From: Streptomyces stelliscabiei | GTDB taxonomy: Bacteria; Actinomycetota; Actinomycetes; Streptomycetales; Streptomycetaceae | Assembly (NCBI RefSeq): GCF_014873495.1 | Contig: NZ_JADBGF010000001.1 | Span: 6,076,001-6,140,000, forward strand | DNA length: 64,000 nucleotides | Direction: 5' to 3' | Shown: one piece after another, positions 41,354 through 53,046 of the stretch | Numbering within the stretch: the first letter of the stretch is position 1 | Layout: each line of letters opens with the position of its first letter | Notes under the pieces: generated by a model | Told to the model about the DNA's origin: nothing | What the model saw: only the letters and a program-made list of their open reading frames with translations | Databases searched by the model: none | Program-made: the position numbers and the translations under genes

Positions 41354-43327
41354 GTGGAGAACCTGATTGCGCTGCTGATCGCGGCGCCCCTGCTCGGAGC
41401 CGCCGTCCTGCTGTGCGGCGGCCGGCGGCTCGACGCCGTCGGCCACTGGATCGGCACAGCCCTGGCCGCCGCCTCCTTCGTCATCGGTGTCGTCCTCTTC
41501 GCCGACATGCTCGGCAAGGAGGCCGAACACCGGGAGATGGGCCAGTACCTGTTCAGCTGGATCCCCGTCGAGGGCTTCCAGGCGGACGTCGCCTTCCAGC
41601 TGGACCAGCTGTCGATGACGTTCGTCCTGCTGATCACCGGGGTCGGCTCGCTCATCCACGTGTACTCCATCGGGTACATGGAGCACGACGAGCGCCGCCG
41701 CCGTTTCTTCGGCTATCTGAACCTGTTCCTCGCGGCGATGCTGCTGCTGGTCCTCGCCGACAACTACCTGCTGCTGTACGTCGGCTGGGAGGGCGTCGGT
41801 CTCGCCTCGTACCTGCTGATCGGCTTCTGGCAGCACAAGCCCAGCGCCGCCACCGCGGCGAAGAAGGCGTTCCTGGTCAACCGCGTCGGTGACGTGGGTC
41901 TGTCCATCGCCATCATGCTGATGTTCACCACCTTCGGGACCTTCGCCTTCGGGCCGGTCCTGGCGGCCACCGGTGAGACGAGCGAGGGCAAGCTCACCGC
42001 CATCGCCCTGATGCTGCTGCTCGCCGCCTGCGGCAAGTCCGCCCAGGTGCCGCTGCAGTCCTGGCTCGGGGACGCGATGGAGGGCCCGACCCCCGTCTCG
42101 GCCCTCATCCACGCCGCGACCATGGTCACCGCCGGCGTCTACCTGATCGTCCGGTCCGCCAACATCTTCAACGGCGCCCCGGACGCGCAGCTCGTCACCA
42201 CCGTCGTCGGCGCGGTCACGCTCCTCTTCGGTGCGATCGTCGGTTGCGCGAAGGACGACATCAAGAAGGCCCTCGCGGGTTCGACGATGTCGCAGATCGG
42301 CTACATGGTGCTGGCCGCGGGCCTCGGTCCCATCGGCTACGTCTTCGCGATCATGCACCTGGTGACGCACGGCTTCTTCAAAGCCGGCCTCTTCCTCGGC
42401 GCCGGCTCGGTCATGCACGGCATGAACGACGAGGTCGACATGCGCAAGTACGGCGGCTTGCGGAAGTACATGCCGGTCACCTTCGTCACCTTCGGCCTCG
42501 GCTACCTCGCCATCATCGGCTTCCCCGGCCTGTCCGGCTTCTTCTCCAAGGACAAGATCATCGAGGCGGCGTTCGCCAAGGGCGGCACCGAGGGCTGGAT
42601 CCTCGGCGGCGTGGCCCTGCTCGGCGCGGCCATCACCGCGTTCTACATGACGCGCGTGATGCTGATGACCTTCTTCGGCGAGGAGCGCTGGCGCAACCGG
42701 CCCACCGCCTCCCCGGCGGAGCCGGACGTGGAGCCCGCCGCCGAGCACGCGGGCGCGGCTACGTCTGCTCATGTCGCTGCCGCGACGGGGGAGCCGCACC
42801 CGCACGAGTCGCCCAGGGTCATGACGATCCCCATGATCGTCCTGGCCGTCGGATCGGTCTTCGGCGGCGCGTACTTCAGCATCGGCGACCGGTTCCTCCA
42901 CTGGCTGGAGCCCGTCACCGGCCACAAGCACGGGAACCCGCCGATCGGCGCGGCCGCGGTCACCACGGCCACGGTCGCCGTGATGATCATCGGAGTCGGC
43001 CTCGCGTGGCTCCAGTACGGGCGCAAGCCCGTCCCCGTCGTCGCCCCGCGCGGATCGCTGCTCACCCGGGCCGCCCGGCGCGACCTCTACCAGGACGACT
43101 TCAACCACGTCGTCCTCGTCCGGGGCGGAGAGCACCTCACACGTTCCCTCGTCTACGTCGACCACACCCTGGTCGACGGTGTCGTCAACGGCACGGCGGC
43201 CTCGATGGGCGGCCTCTCCGGGCGGCTGCGCCGGATCCAGAACGGCTATGCCCGGTCGTACGCGGTCTCGATGTTCGGCGGTGCTGCGATCCTCATCGCC
43301 GCGACCCTGCTGATGAGGGCGGTCTGA
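41354..43327 (+). CDS. nuoL: NADH:quinone oxidoreductase subunit L
   Basis: A 657-residue antiporter-like subunit, the distal proton pump, with the long horizontal helix at its C-terminal half. LYVGWEGVGLASYLLIGFW and GDAMEGPTPVSALIHAATMV are typical, with the key Glu and Lys residues. A variable Ala/Glu/His-rich loop is at about residues 450-490. The GTG start has a GGGGTCGGAAG stretch upstream. Confidence 0.96.
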   Translation: MENLIALLIAAPLLGAAVLLCGGRRLDAVGHWIGTALAAASFVIGVVLFADMLGKEAEHREMGQYLFSWIPVEGFQADVAFQLDQLSMTFVLLITGVGSLIHVYSIGYMEHDERRRRFFGYLNLFLAAMLLLVLADNYLLLYVGWEGVGLASYLLIGFWQHKPSAATAAKKAFLVNRVGDVGLSIAIMLMFTTFGTFAFGPVLAATGETSEGKLTAIALMLLLAACGKSAQVPLQSWLGDAMEGPTPVSALIHAATMVTAGVYLIVRSANIFNGAPDAQLVTTVVGAVTLLFGAIVGCAKDDIKKALAGSTMSQIGYMVLAAGLGPIGYVFAIMHLVTHGFFKAGLFLGAGSVMHGMNDEVDMRKYGGLRKYMPVTFVTFGLGYLAIIGFPGLSGFFSKDKIIEAAFAKGGTEGWILGGVALLGAAITAFYMTRVMLMTFFGEERWRNRPTASPAEPDVEPAAEHAGAATSAHVAAATGEPHPHESPRVMTIPMIVLAVGSVFGGAYFSIGDRFLHWLEPVTGHKHGNPPIGAAAVTTATVAVMIIGVGLAWLQYGRKPVPVVAPRGSLLTRAARRDLYQDDFNHVVLVRGGEHLTRSLVYVDHTLVDGVVNGTAASMGGLSGRLRRIQNGYARSYAVSMFGGAAILIAATLLMRAV

Positions 43328-43332
43328 TACCG

Positions 43333-44904
43333 ATGTCCTTTCCTCTGCTGACAGCGACGGCGGCGCTCCCGGCCCTCGGGGCGATCGCCACGGCCGCCGT
43401 CCCGGCCCAGCGGCGCAACGCCGCGAAACTGCTGGCGCTGACCGTCTCGCTGGGCACGCTCGTGCTCGCCGCGATCATCGCGTTCCGCTTCGACCCGGGC
43501 GGCGACCGCTACCAGCTCACCGAGTCCCGCGCCTGGATCGCGGACTTCGGGGTGCGCTACGAACTGGGCGTCGACGGCATCGCGGTGGCGCTGATCGCGC
43601 TCACCGCCCTGCTGATGCCGTTCATCATCCTCGCGGGCTGGCACGACGCCGACCCGCTGGAGACCGGCAGCAAGAGGTGGCGGCCGACCCAGGGCTTCTT
43701 CGCCCTGATCCTGGCCGTCGAGGCGATGGTGATCATCTCCTTCGAGGCCACCGACGTCTTCCTCTTCTACATCTTCTTCGAAGCCATGCTCATCCCGATG
43801 TACTTCCTCATCGGCGGCTTCGGCGACCGTGCCCACGAGCACGGCGAGGAGACGGCGGCCACCCAACGGTCGTACGCCGCCGTGAAGTTCCTCCTCTACA
43901 ACCTGGTCGGCGGCCTGATCATGCTGGCCGCGGTGATCGGCCTGTACGTGGTCGCCGGGAACTTCTCGCTCCCCGATATCGCCGAGGCCCGCGCCAACGG
44001 CACGCTGGAGATGGCCACCAACACCGAGCGGTGGCTGTTCCTCGGCTTCTTCTTCGCCTTCGCGGTGAAGGCCCCGCTGTGGCCGCTGCACACCTGGCTG
44101 CCCAACGCCATGCAGGAGTCCACGGCCCCGGTCGCCGTCCTCATCACGGCCGTCGTCGACAAGGTCGGCACCTTCGCGATGCTCCGCTTCTGCCTCGGAC
44201 TGTTCCCCGAGGCCAGCGAGTGGGCGACCCCCGTGATCCTGGTCCTCGCGCTGATCAGCATCATCTACGGGGCGCTGCTCGCGGTCGGCCAGCGGGACAT
44301 CAAGCGGCTGGTGGCGTACGCGTCGATCTCGCACTTCGGGTTCATCATCCTGGGCATCTTCGCGATGACCAGCCAGGGCCAGTCGGGCGCGACGCTCTAC
44401 ATGGTCAACCACGGCATCTCGACCGCCGCGCTCATGCTGGTGGCGGGCTTCCTGATCTCCCGGCGCGGGTCCCGGCTCATCGCCGACTACGGCGGCGTGC
44501 AGAAGGTCGCCCCGGTGCTCGCCGGCACCTTCCTGATCGGCGGCCTCGCGACCCTGTCACTGCCCGGACTCGCCCCGTTCGTCAGTGAGTTCCTGGTCCT
44601 GGTCGGCACCTTCGCGCGCTACCCGGTGGTCGGCATCATCGCCACCGTCGGCATCGTCCTCGCCGCGCTCTACGTCCTCGTCCTGTACCAGCGGACGATG
44701 ACCGGCCCGGTGAAGGCCGAGGTCCAGGGGATGCCCGACCTGAGGGCGCGCGAACTCGTGGTGGTCGCCCCGCTGATCGTTCTGCTGATCTTCCTGGGCG
44801 TCTATCCGAAGCCGCTCACCGACATCGTCAACCCGGCGGTCGAGCACACCATGTCCGACGTCCAGAAGAAGGACCCCCAGCCCGAGGTGGAGGCGGCCAA
44901 GTGA
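43333..44904 (+). CDS. nuoM: NADH:quinone oxidoreductase subunit M
   Basis: A 523-residue antiporter-like proton-pumping subunit. FYIFFEAMLIPMYFLIG (conserved Glu) and LPNAMQESTAPVAVLI are visible. It starts 5 bases after the nuoL stop and overlaps nuoN by GTGA. Confidence 0.96.
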   Translation: MSFPLLTATAALPALGAIATAAVPAQRRNAAKLLALTVSLGTLVLAAIIAFRFDPGGDRYQLTESRAWIADFGVRYELGVDGIAVALIALTALLMPFIILAGWHDADPLETGSKRWRPTQGFFALILAVEAMVIISFEATDVFLFYIFFEAMLIPMYFLIGGFGDRAHEHGEETAATQRSYAAVKFLLYNLVGGLIMLAAVIGLYVVAGNFSLPDIAEARANGTLEMATNTERWLFLGFFFAFAVKAPLWPLHTWLPNAMQESTAPVAVLITAVVDKVGTFAMLRFCLGLFPEASEWATPVILVLALISIIYGALLAVGQRDIKRLVAYASISHFGFIILGIFAMTSQGQSGATLYMVNHGISTAALMLVAGFLISRRGSRLIADYGGVQKVAPVLAGTFLIGGLATLSLPGLAPFVSEFLVLVGTFARYPVVGIIATVGIVLAALYVLVLYQRTMTGPVKAEVQGMPDLRARELVVVAPLIVLLIFLGVYPKPLTDIVNPAVEHTMSDVQKKDPQPEVEAAK

Positions 44905-46550
44905 GCGCATCAGCCGTCCACAGCCTGTGGACAACCGCGGCCGACCCGATCACCAAGATCGACGCGCCGAAGATCGAATACGGGCAGCTGTCGCCCACCC
45001 TGATCGTCATCTCTGCGGCGATCATCGGGGTGCTGATCGAGGCCTTCGTGCCACGCAGGTCCCGCTACCACGCCCAGGTGTTCCTCTCCGTCGTCGCCCT
45101 CGCCGCGTCCTTCGCCGCGGTCGTCGCCCTCGCGGCCCGCGGCTACGGCACGACGAAGGCCGGCATCGCCGCCATGGGTGCCATCGCCGTGGACGGACCG
45201 GCCCTGTTCCTGCAGGGCACGATCCTGCTGGCCGGCATCCTCGGCGTCTTCACCTTCGCCGAACGGCGCCTCGACCCCGAGGCGCACGGCAACAAGGTCG
45301 ACTCCTTCGCCGCGCAGGCCGCGTCCGTGCCCGGCAGCGACAGCGAGAAGGCGGCCGTGAAGGCCGGGTTCGCCACCACCGAGGTGTTCCCGCTGCTGCT
45401 CTTCGCGATCGGCGGCATGCTGATCTTCCCGGCGGCCAACGACCTGCTGACCCTGTTCATCGCCCTGGAGGTCTTCTCCCTCCCGCTGTACCTGCTGTGC
45501 GCCGTGGCCCGCCGCAAGCGGCTCTTGTCGCAGGAGGCCGCGGTCAAGTACTTCCTGCTCGGCGCCTTCGCCTCCGCCTTCACCCTCTTCGGCATCGCCC
45601 TGCTCTACGGCTACGCCGGCTCGGTGAAGTACGCCACGATCGCCCAGGTCGTCGACGGCACCATCGGCGACATCAACCCCGCCCTCGCCGGCACCATGGG
45701 CAACGACGCGCTGCTGCTCATCGGCTCCGCCATGATCGTCATGGGCCTGCTGTTCAAGGTCGGCGCGGTGCCGTTCCACATGTGGACGCCCGACGTGTAC
45801 CAGGGCGCGCCCACACCGGTCACCGGCTTCATGGCGGCGGCGACCAAGGTGGCCGCCTTCGGCGCGCTGCTCAGGCTCCTGTACGTGGTCCTGCCGGGCC
45901 TGCGCTGGGACTGGCGGCCGGTCATGTGGGCCGTCGCCGTCGTCACCATGCTGGGCGGCGCGATCGTCGCCATCACCCAGACCGACATCAAGCGACTGCT
46001 CGCCTACTCCTCGATCGCCCACGCCGGGTTCATCCTCGCGGGTGTCATCGCGGCCTCGCCCGACGGCGTCTCGTCCGTGCTGTTCTACCTCGGTGCCTAC
46101 TCGTTCGTGACGATCGGCGCGTTCGCCGTGGTGACCCTGGTGCGGGACGCGGGCGGCGAGGCGACCCACCTGTCCAAGTGGGCCGGGCTCGGCCGCAGAT
46201 CGCCCCTGGTGGCGGCCGTGTTCGCGGTGTTCCTGCTGGCCTTCGCGGGCATTCCGCTGACCTCCGGGTTCGCGGGTAAGTTCGCCGTCTTCAAGGCGGC
46301 GGCGGAAGGCGGCGCGGGTGCGATCGTCGTGGTCGGTGTGATCTCCTCGGCCATCGCCGCGTTCTTCTACATCCGCGTCATCGTGCTCATGTTCTTCAGC
46401 GAGCCGCGCCCCGAGGGGCCGACCGTCGCCGTGCCGTCAGCGCTGACCATGACCGCGATCGCTGTCGGTGTCGCCGTCACGCTGGTGCTCGGCATCGCGC
46501 CGCAGTACTTCCTGGACCTGGCGGGACAGGCGGGCGTGTTCGTGCGGTAG
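44901..46550 (+). CDS. nuoN: NADH:quinone oxidoreductase subunit N
   Basis: A 549-residue antiporter-like subunit, last gene of the operon. TLFIALEVFSLPLYLLCAV and HMWTPDVYQGAPTPVTGFMA are the family landmarks. A palindrome that contains a perfect DnaA box (TGTGGACAA, 44926-44934) lies in its first codons. A strong terminator follows at 46581. Confidence 0.96.
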   Translation: MSASAVHSLWTTAADPITKIDAPKIEYGQLSPTLIVISAAIIGVLIEAFVPRRSRYHAQVFLSVVALAASFAAVVALAARGYGTTKAGIAAMGAIAVDGPALFLQGTILLAGILGVFTFAERRLDPEAHGNKVDSFAAQAASVPGSDSEKAAVKAGFATTEVFPLLLFAIGGMLIFPAANDLLTLFIALEVFSLPLYLLCAVARRKRLLSQEAAVKYFLLGAFASAFTLFGIALLYGYAGSVKYATIAQVVDGTIGDINPALAGTMGNDALLLIGSAMIVMGLLFKVGAVPFHMWTPDVYQGAPTPVTGFMAAATKVAAFGALLRLLYVVLPGLRWDWRPVMWAVAVVTMLGGAIVAITQTDIKRLLAYSSIAHAGFILAGVIAASPDGVSSVLFYLGAYSFVTIGAFAVVTLVRDAGGEATHLSKWAGLGRRSPLVAAVFAVFLLAFAGIPLTSGFAGKFAVFKAAAEGGAGAIVVVGVISSAIAAFFYIRVIVLMFFSEPRPEGPTVAVPSALTMTAIAVGVAVTLVLGIAPQYFLDLAGQAGVFVR

Positions 46551-46580
46551 CGCTCCGCTCGGTCGGTCGGTCGGACGTGG

Positions 46581-46612
46581 CGGGACCCGGCTCCTTCTGG
46601 GGCCGGGTCCCG
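46581..46612 (+). terminator. Terminator of the nuo operon
   Basis: CGGGACCCGGC and GCCGGGTCCCG form a perfect 11-bp stem with a 10-base loop, 31 bases after the nuoN stop. There is no T run, as is usual in Streptomyces. Confidence 0.75.
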
Positions 46613-46677
46613 TCGTCCGTACGGGGCCGGGTCCCGCTGTCGTCACCCGGCCGGGACCGCCCCGCACGGGTGGAGCC

Positions 46678-46686
46678 TGTGGATAA
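46678..46686 (-). other. DnaA-box 9-mer
   Basis: TGTGGATAA is the complement of the E. coli-type DnaA box TTATCCACA, in the gap between nuoN and recQ. A degenerate 'GGCACAGGACGCAC' type repeat follows at about 46735-46820. Confidence 0.35.
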
Positions 46687-46837
46687 CTCTGAGGCTGTCG
46701 GTGCGGGCGCCTATGGTGGCAGGGGCTGGAGGAAGCACGGGCGGCACAGGACGCACCGGCACGGTACGCACGGGCAGAGGACGCACGGGCGGCACGGGAC
46801 GCGTGGGCACAGGACGTAAGGGCGCGGGGGACAGGCG

Positions 46838-48898
<2,061 letters not shown>

Positions 48899-48966
48899 AA
48901 GGGCTCCCAGGAGGCAAGGCGACCCGATGAGCCCGGGGGCGGGCGCAGGCTGCGTGTTCGGATGGG

Positions 48967-49221
48967 ATGAGGGCGCGTGGGCGGGGGATTCCCGGGCGCC
49001 GCATCCCGGGCGTCCACGGTGTCACCCCCGACGGACGCATCACCGTCGTGATCCGCGGACCCAGCGAGTACGGACTCGCCGGGCACCTCGCCGGACTCGG
49101 CGCGTGGCTCGACATCACCAGTCCCCCAGGTGTGCGAGACCACCTCGCCGCCATCGGCAACGCCCTCACCGGACGATACGGCGGGAGCGGTCGCCGTGCG
49201 GCGACGCGGGAACGTCCGTGA
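48967..49221 (+). pseudogene. Remnant of a WYL-domain (helix-turn-helix) regulator
   Basis: The 84-codon frame encodes VVIRGPSEYGLAGHLAGLGA and the following ITSPPGVRDHLAAIGNALTG, a pattern of the C-terminal extension of WYL-domain transcriptional regulators. The DNA-binding domain and the WYL core are absent upstream; instead the recQ 3' end lies only 68 bases away. There is no convincing ribosome binding site. It is probably a decayed gene left beside recQ. Confidence 0.5.
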
Positions 49222-49279
49222 GCTGCAAGGACCCGCGGGAAACGGTCCGGTTCCCGGACCTGCCGCCTCGCGGCGGTGC

Positions 49280-52201
49280 TCAACCGGTCCTGGGCCGGCT
49301 CCGCGAGCCCCGCCCACGCGGCACGTCGCATCCCCCGGCCAACGGCTCCGTCCAGTCCGACAGCGCCCGGGACGCGTAGGCCCTCACGTCTGCGTCCGTG
49401 TCCTTCGTGGCTGTCGTGAGGGCCGTGCGGGCTTCCTCGGTGGTGGTGTGGTGGGTCAGGGAGAGGACGGTGGCTTTGCGGACGTCGGCGTTGGGGTCCG
49501 CCAGGGCTTCGGCCAGGGCCGGGACGGCGACGGTGGTGGCCGCGGAGAGGGCCGTGGCGGCGCCGGCGCGGACCTGCCAGGCGGGGTCGGTGAGGGCGGT
49601 GACGGCTCGGGCGGCGAGCGGAGGGGGGCAGCCGACGGTGCCCAGGGCGGCGTAGGCGGCGGCGCGGACCAGGGGGTCGGGGTCGTCGGTCAGGGCGGTC
49701 AGCGCGGTGAGGACGGCGGGGGGCCGGGGGGTTGCGGTGTCCGCCGAGACCGTGGCCAGGGCCTTGGCGATCGTGACGCGGACCTCGCGGGACGGGTCGG
49801 CGGTCGCGGCCCCGGCCAGTTCGGTGGCGGCGTCGACCGAGACGAGGGCGCGTACGGCCTCGATGCGGACGGAGATGTCGGAGTCCGGCAGAAGGGCCGC
49901 GTACAGGGCGGTGTCGCCGAGGCCGAGGGCGCGCAGCACGTCCAGGGCGGCGGCGCGGACGACCGGGTCGGGCTCGGCCAGGGCGGCGGCGAGGCCGTCG
50001 CGGAGGGCGGGCTCGGGCGGGAGCGTCTCGACGAGTTCGCGCAGTGAGGCCGCGGCGGCGGCGCGGACCTCGGCGGCGGCATCGCGGAGGGCTTCGGCGA
50101 GGGCGGGGCCGGTGCCGGGCGGAAGGGTCTCGGTGAGGACGGCGACCGCCTCGCGCCGGACGGCGGGTGCCGGGTCGGCCAGGTAGGGCCGGAGGGCGTC
50201 GAGTTCGGGCTGCTCCTCGGCGAGGGCGACCAGTTCGAGGAGGCGGGTGGAGGAGGTCGGGGGGGTGGGGTGGGAGGAGAGGGCCCCGCTTCCGGACCCG
50301 TCGGCAGCCGCATCGCTCTCCGAGTCCGTCCCCGCAGCTCCCGCATCCCCCGCGACTCCCGCCGCCACCGGTGCCACATCCCGTGACCCCGCCGTCGCCA
50401 CGTTCTCCGCGTGGACCTCGCCCAGGTGGCGGGAGGGGCCGCCGACCGGGGTGAACTCCTCGATGGGGACGAGGTAGGGGGCGACGGGGCGGGCGGTGAA
50501 CTCCATCGCGCCGGAAGGGGACTTGTGGAGGTCGAGGTGGTGGAACCAGGAGGCGTCGTCGCGGTGGGGGTGGTCGAGACGGTCGTGGTAGAGGCCCCAG
50601 CGGGACTCGGTGCGGGCGAGGGAGGCGCGGGCGGCCATCTCGGCGCAGTCGCGGATGAAGGAGACCTCGGCGCAGCGCATCAGCTCGTGCGGCGTGCGGG
50701 CGCCCATCTCGGCGATGTCGTCGCGCATGCGCTCGAAGGCGTTGAGGGCGAGCGAGAGCCGGGAGCCGGACTTCGGGGGCGCCACGTAGTCGTTGACGAA
50801 GCGACGGAGCTTGTACTCGACCTGCGGCTGCGGAGGGCCGTCCGGGTTGCGCAGCGGACGGTAGATCAGCTCGTGCGCGTCGCGGAGCTGGTCCGGCGGC
50901 AACTCGCCCTCGTACGGGGTGTACCGGGAGGCGTCCGCGCCCGCCAGGTCACCGAAGACGAACGCGCCGATCATGTAGTTGTGCGGGACGCAGGCGAGGT
51001 CGCCGGCGGCGTACAGGCGGGGGACGGTCGTACGGGCCTGGTCGTCCACCCGGACGCCCGAGGCCGAGTGGCCGCCGCACAGGCCGATCTCCGAGATGTG
51101 CATCTCGATGTCGTGGGTGCGGTAGTCGTGGCCGCGGCCGGCGTGGAAGGTCCCGCGGGTGGGACGTTCCGTGGTGTGCAGGATCGACTCCAGCGCGGAG
51201 ACGGACTCCTCGGGGAGGTGGCTCAGCTTCAGATAGACCGGCGCGCGGTCGGAGGCGATCTCGGCGGCGAACTCGGCCATCATCTGGCCGGACCAGTAGT
51301 CGGAGTCGACGAAGCGTTCGCCGTGCCGGTTGACCTGGTAGCCGCCGAAGGGGTTGGCGACGTAGGCGCAGGCGGGGCCGTTGTAGTCCTTGATCAGCGG
51401 GTTGATCTGGAAGCACTCGATGCCGGTGAGCTCGGCGCCCGCGTGGTAGGCCATGGCGTAGCCGTCGCCCGCGTTGGTGGGGTTCTCGTAGGTGCCGTAG
51501 AGGTAGCCGGAGGCGGGCAGACCGAGGCGGCCGCAGGCGCCCGTGGCGAGGATGACGGCGCCCGCGCGGACCGTGACGAACCGTCCGGTGCGGGTGTTGA
51601 AGCCCGCCGCGCCGACGGCCCGCCGCTCCGCGCCCTCGCCGGCCGTGAGCACGCGGACCGGCATCACCCGGTTCTCGATGCGGATCCGCTCGCGCATCTC
51701 ACGCCGCCGCAGCTGCCGGTACAGGACCTTCTTGACGTCCTTGCCCTCCGGCATGGGCAGCACGTACGAGCCGGAGCGGTGGACCTGGCGGACCGCGTAC
51801 TCGTTGTGCTCGTCCTTCTCGAACTTCACCCCGTACGACTCCAGCCGCCGCACCATGTCGAAGCCGCGGGTGGCGGTCTGGCGGACCGTGGACTGGTCGA
51901 CGATGCCGTCGTTGGCGCGGGTGATCTCGGCGACGTAGTCGTCCGGTTCGGCGCGGCCCGGGATGACGGCGTTGTTGACGCCGTCCATGCCCATGGCGAG
52001 GGCGCCCGAGTGGCGGACGTGCGCCTTCTCCAGCAGCAGGACGTTCGCGCCGTGCTCGGCGGCGGTCAGGGCCGCCATGGTGCCGGCGGTGCCGCCGCCG
52101 ATGACGAGGACGTCGCAGGTCAGCTCGTCGGCGTCGGCGAGCGCCGGAATCGTGAGGGGGGTCTCCACCGTGTCCACCGTGTCCACCGAAGTGCCTTTCA
52201 T
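49280..52201 (-). CDS. AprA/FrdA-like flavoprotein fused to a HEAT-repeat solenoid
   Basis: A 973-residue protein. Residues 1-600 are a fumarate-reductase/adenylylsulfate-reductase-type flavoprotein: Rossmann VIGGGTAGTMAAL (about 33-45), RHSGALAMGMDGVNNAV, ILATGACGRLG, LYAAGDLACVPHNYMIGAFV. After an Ala/Asp/Ser-rich linker come about nine HEAT/PBS-lyase repeats (about 648-955) of the form LxxALxDPxxxVRxxAxxAL. Such a fusion is not usual in the family. It lies 20 bases after the ABC ATPase gene and ends the operon. A redox reaction on a small imported sulfur or nitrogen compound is an inference from the ferredoxin and ABC partners. Confidence 0.85.
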   Translation of the reverse strand: MKGTSVDTVDTVETPLTIPALADADELTCDVLVIGGGTAGTMAALTAAEHGANVLLLEKAHVRHSGALAMGMDGVNNAVIPGRAEPDDYVAEITRANDGIVDQSTVRQTATRGFDMVRRLESYGVKFEKDEHNEYAVRQVHRSGSYVLPMPEGKDVKKVLYRQLRRREMRERIRIENRVMPVRVLTAGEGAERRAVGAAGFNTRTGRFVTVRAGAVILATGACGRLGLPASGYLYGTYENPTNAGDGYAMAYHAGAELTGIECFQINPLIKDYNGPACAYVANPFGGYQVNRHGERFVDSDYWSGQMMAEFAAEIASDRAPVYLKLSHLPEESVSALESILHTTERPTRGTFHAGRGHDYRTHDIEMHISEIGLCGGHSASGVRVDDQARTTVPRLYAAGDLACVPHNYMIGAFVFGDLAGADASRYTPYEGELPPDQLRDAHELIYRPLRNPDGPPQPQVEYKLRRFVNDYVAPPKSGSRLSLALNAFERMRDDIAEMGARTPHELMRCAEVSFIRDCAEMAARASLARTESRWGLYHDRLDHPHRDDASWFHHLDLHKSPSGAMEFTARPVAPYLVPIEEFTPVGGPSRHLGEVHAENVATAGSRDVAPVAAGVAGDAGAAGTDSESDAAADGSGSGALSSHPTPPTSSTRLLELVALAEEQPELDALRPYLADPAPAVRREAVAVLTETLPPGTGPALAEALRDAAAEVRAAAAASLRELVETLPPEPALRDGLAAALAEPDPVVRAAALDVLRALGLGDTALYAALLPDSDISVRIEAVRALVSVDAATELAGAATADPSREVRVTIAKALATVSADTATPRPPAVLTALTALTDDPDPLVRAAAYAALGTVGCPPPLAARAVTALTDPAWQVRAGAATALSAATTVAVPALAEALADPNADVRKATVLSLTHHTTTEEARTALTTATKDTDADVRAYASRALSDWTEPLAGGCDVPRGRGSRSRPRTG

Positions 52202-52221
52202 GTACGCGGGTACGCGAGCGC

Positions 52222-53046
52222 TCAGTCGCTGAGCGAGGTCAGGACGTCGCGGCGCAGGGCCGCGCGCGCCGGGTCGTCGTGGGCCGTACGGTCGCGGGGG
52301 CGCGGGACGTCCCGCACGGCGGTCAGCCGGCCGGAGCCGAGGAGGGCCACGCGGTCACCGAGGAACAGGGCCTCGTCCACGTCGTGGGTGACGAAGACGA
52401 CCGTGGCGCCCGTGCCCCGCAACACCTCCACCAGCAGGTCCTGCATCCCGGCGCGGGTCTGGGCGTCGAGCGCGCCGAACGGCTCGTCCATCAGGACGGC
52501 GCGGGGGCGCCCGGCGAGGGCGCGGGCCAGCTGCGCGCGCTGGCGCTGTCCGCCGGACACGCGGTGCGGGAGCTGCCGGGCGTACTCGGCGAGTCCGACT
52601 CGGGACAGCCACTCCTCGGCCTGGGTGCGGCGTTCGGCGCGGGGCAGGCCACGGATGGCGAGCGGGAGTTCGACGTTGGCGCGCAGGGTGCGCCAGGGCA
52701 GGAGGGCGTCCTCCTGGAAGACGAGGGCGCGTTCGGCGGAGGGACCGGTCAGCGGGGCCTCGTCCTGGGTGATCTCTCCGGCGAGCGGCGGCAGCAGGCC
52801 CGCCAGGGTGCGCAGGAGGGTCGACTTGCCGCAGCCGGACGGTCCGACGACCGTGAGGATCTCGCCGGCAGCGATGTCCAGGCCGACGTCCGTCAGGGCG
52901 ACGGCGTCGGGGCGGCCCAGGTCGGCGCGGTGGAGGGCGAGGCGGGTGCCGCGTTCGGGGGCGGGCTTCGCCTTCGCCCCGACGGCCGGCGTCGGCGCCG
53001 GTGCCTCCGTGCGGACCCGGGCCCGGGTCTCAGACGAGGTGCTCAT
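52222..53046 (-). CDS. ABC transporter ATP-binding protein (SsuB/TauB type)
   Basis: A 274-residue ATPase: Walker A GPSGCGKSTLL, signature SGGQRQRAQLARALAG, Walker B RAVLMDEPFGALD and the switch His in FVTHDVDEALFLG. The family imports sulfonates, taurine, nitrate or similar anions. I chose the ATG at 53046, 6 bases after GAGGAGG; it overlaps the permease stop by 17 bases. The first 25 residues form a Pro/Ala-rich extension. Confidence 0.9.
   Translation of the reverse strand: MSTSSETRARVRTEAPAPTPAVGAKAKPAPERGTRLALHRADLGRPDAVALTDVGLDIAAGEILTVVGPSGCGKSTLLRTLAGLLPPLAGEITQDEAPLTGPSAERALVFQEDALLPWRTLRANVELPLAIRGLPRAERRTQAEEWLSRVGLAEYARQLPHRVSGGQRQRAQLARALAGRPRAVLMDEPFGALDAQTRAGMQDLLVEVLRGTGATVVFVTHDVDEALFLGDRVALLGSGRLTAVRDVPRPRDRTAHDDPARAALRRDVLTSLSD

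Noticed and set aside
40826..43165. Long antisense open frame opposite nuoJ to nuoL (and similar ones opposite 1.5-3 kb, 12-14 kb and 35-38 kb)
   Set aside because: They are mirror frames produced by G/C-biased third positions. The products are Asp/Arg/Val/His-rich with no domain, and the sense-strand genes are firm.
44926..46686. Replication origin
   Set aside because: Only two separate DnaA boxes are present here, one within nuoN. There is no dnaA/dnaN gene pair or box cluster as at Streptomyces oriC.
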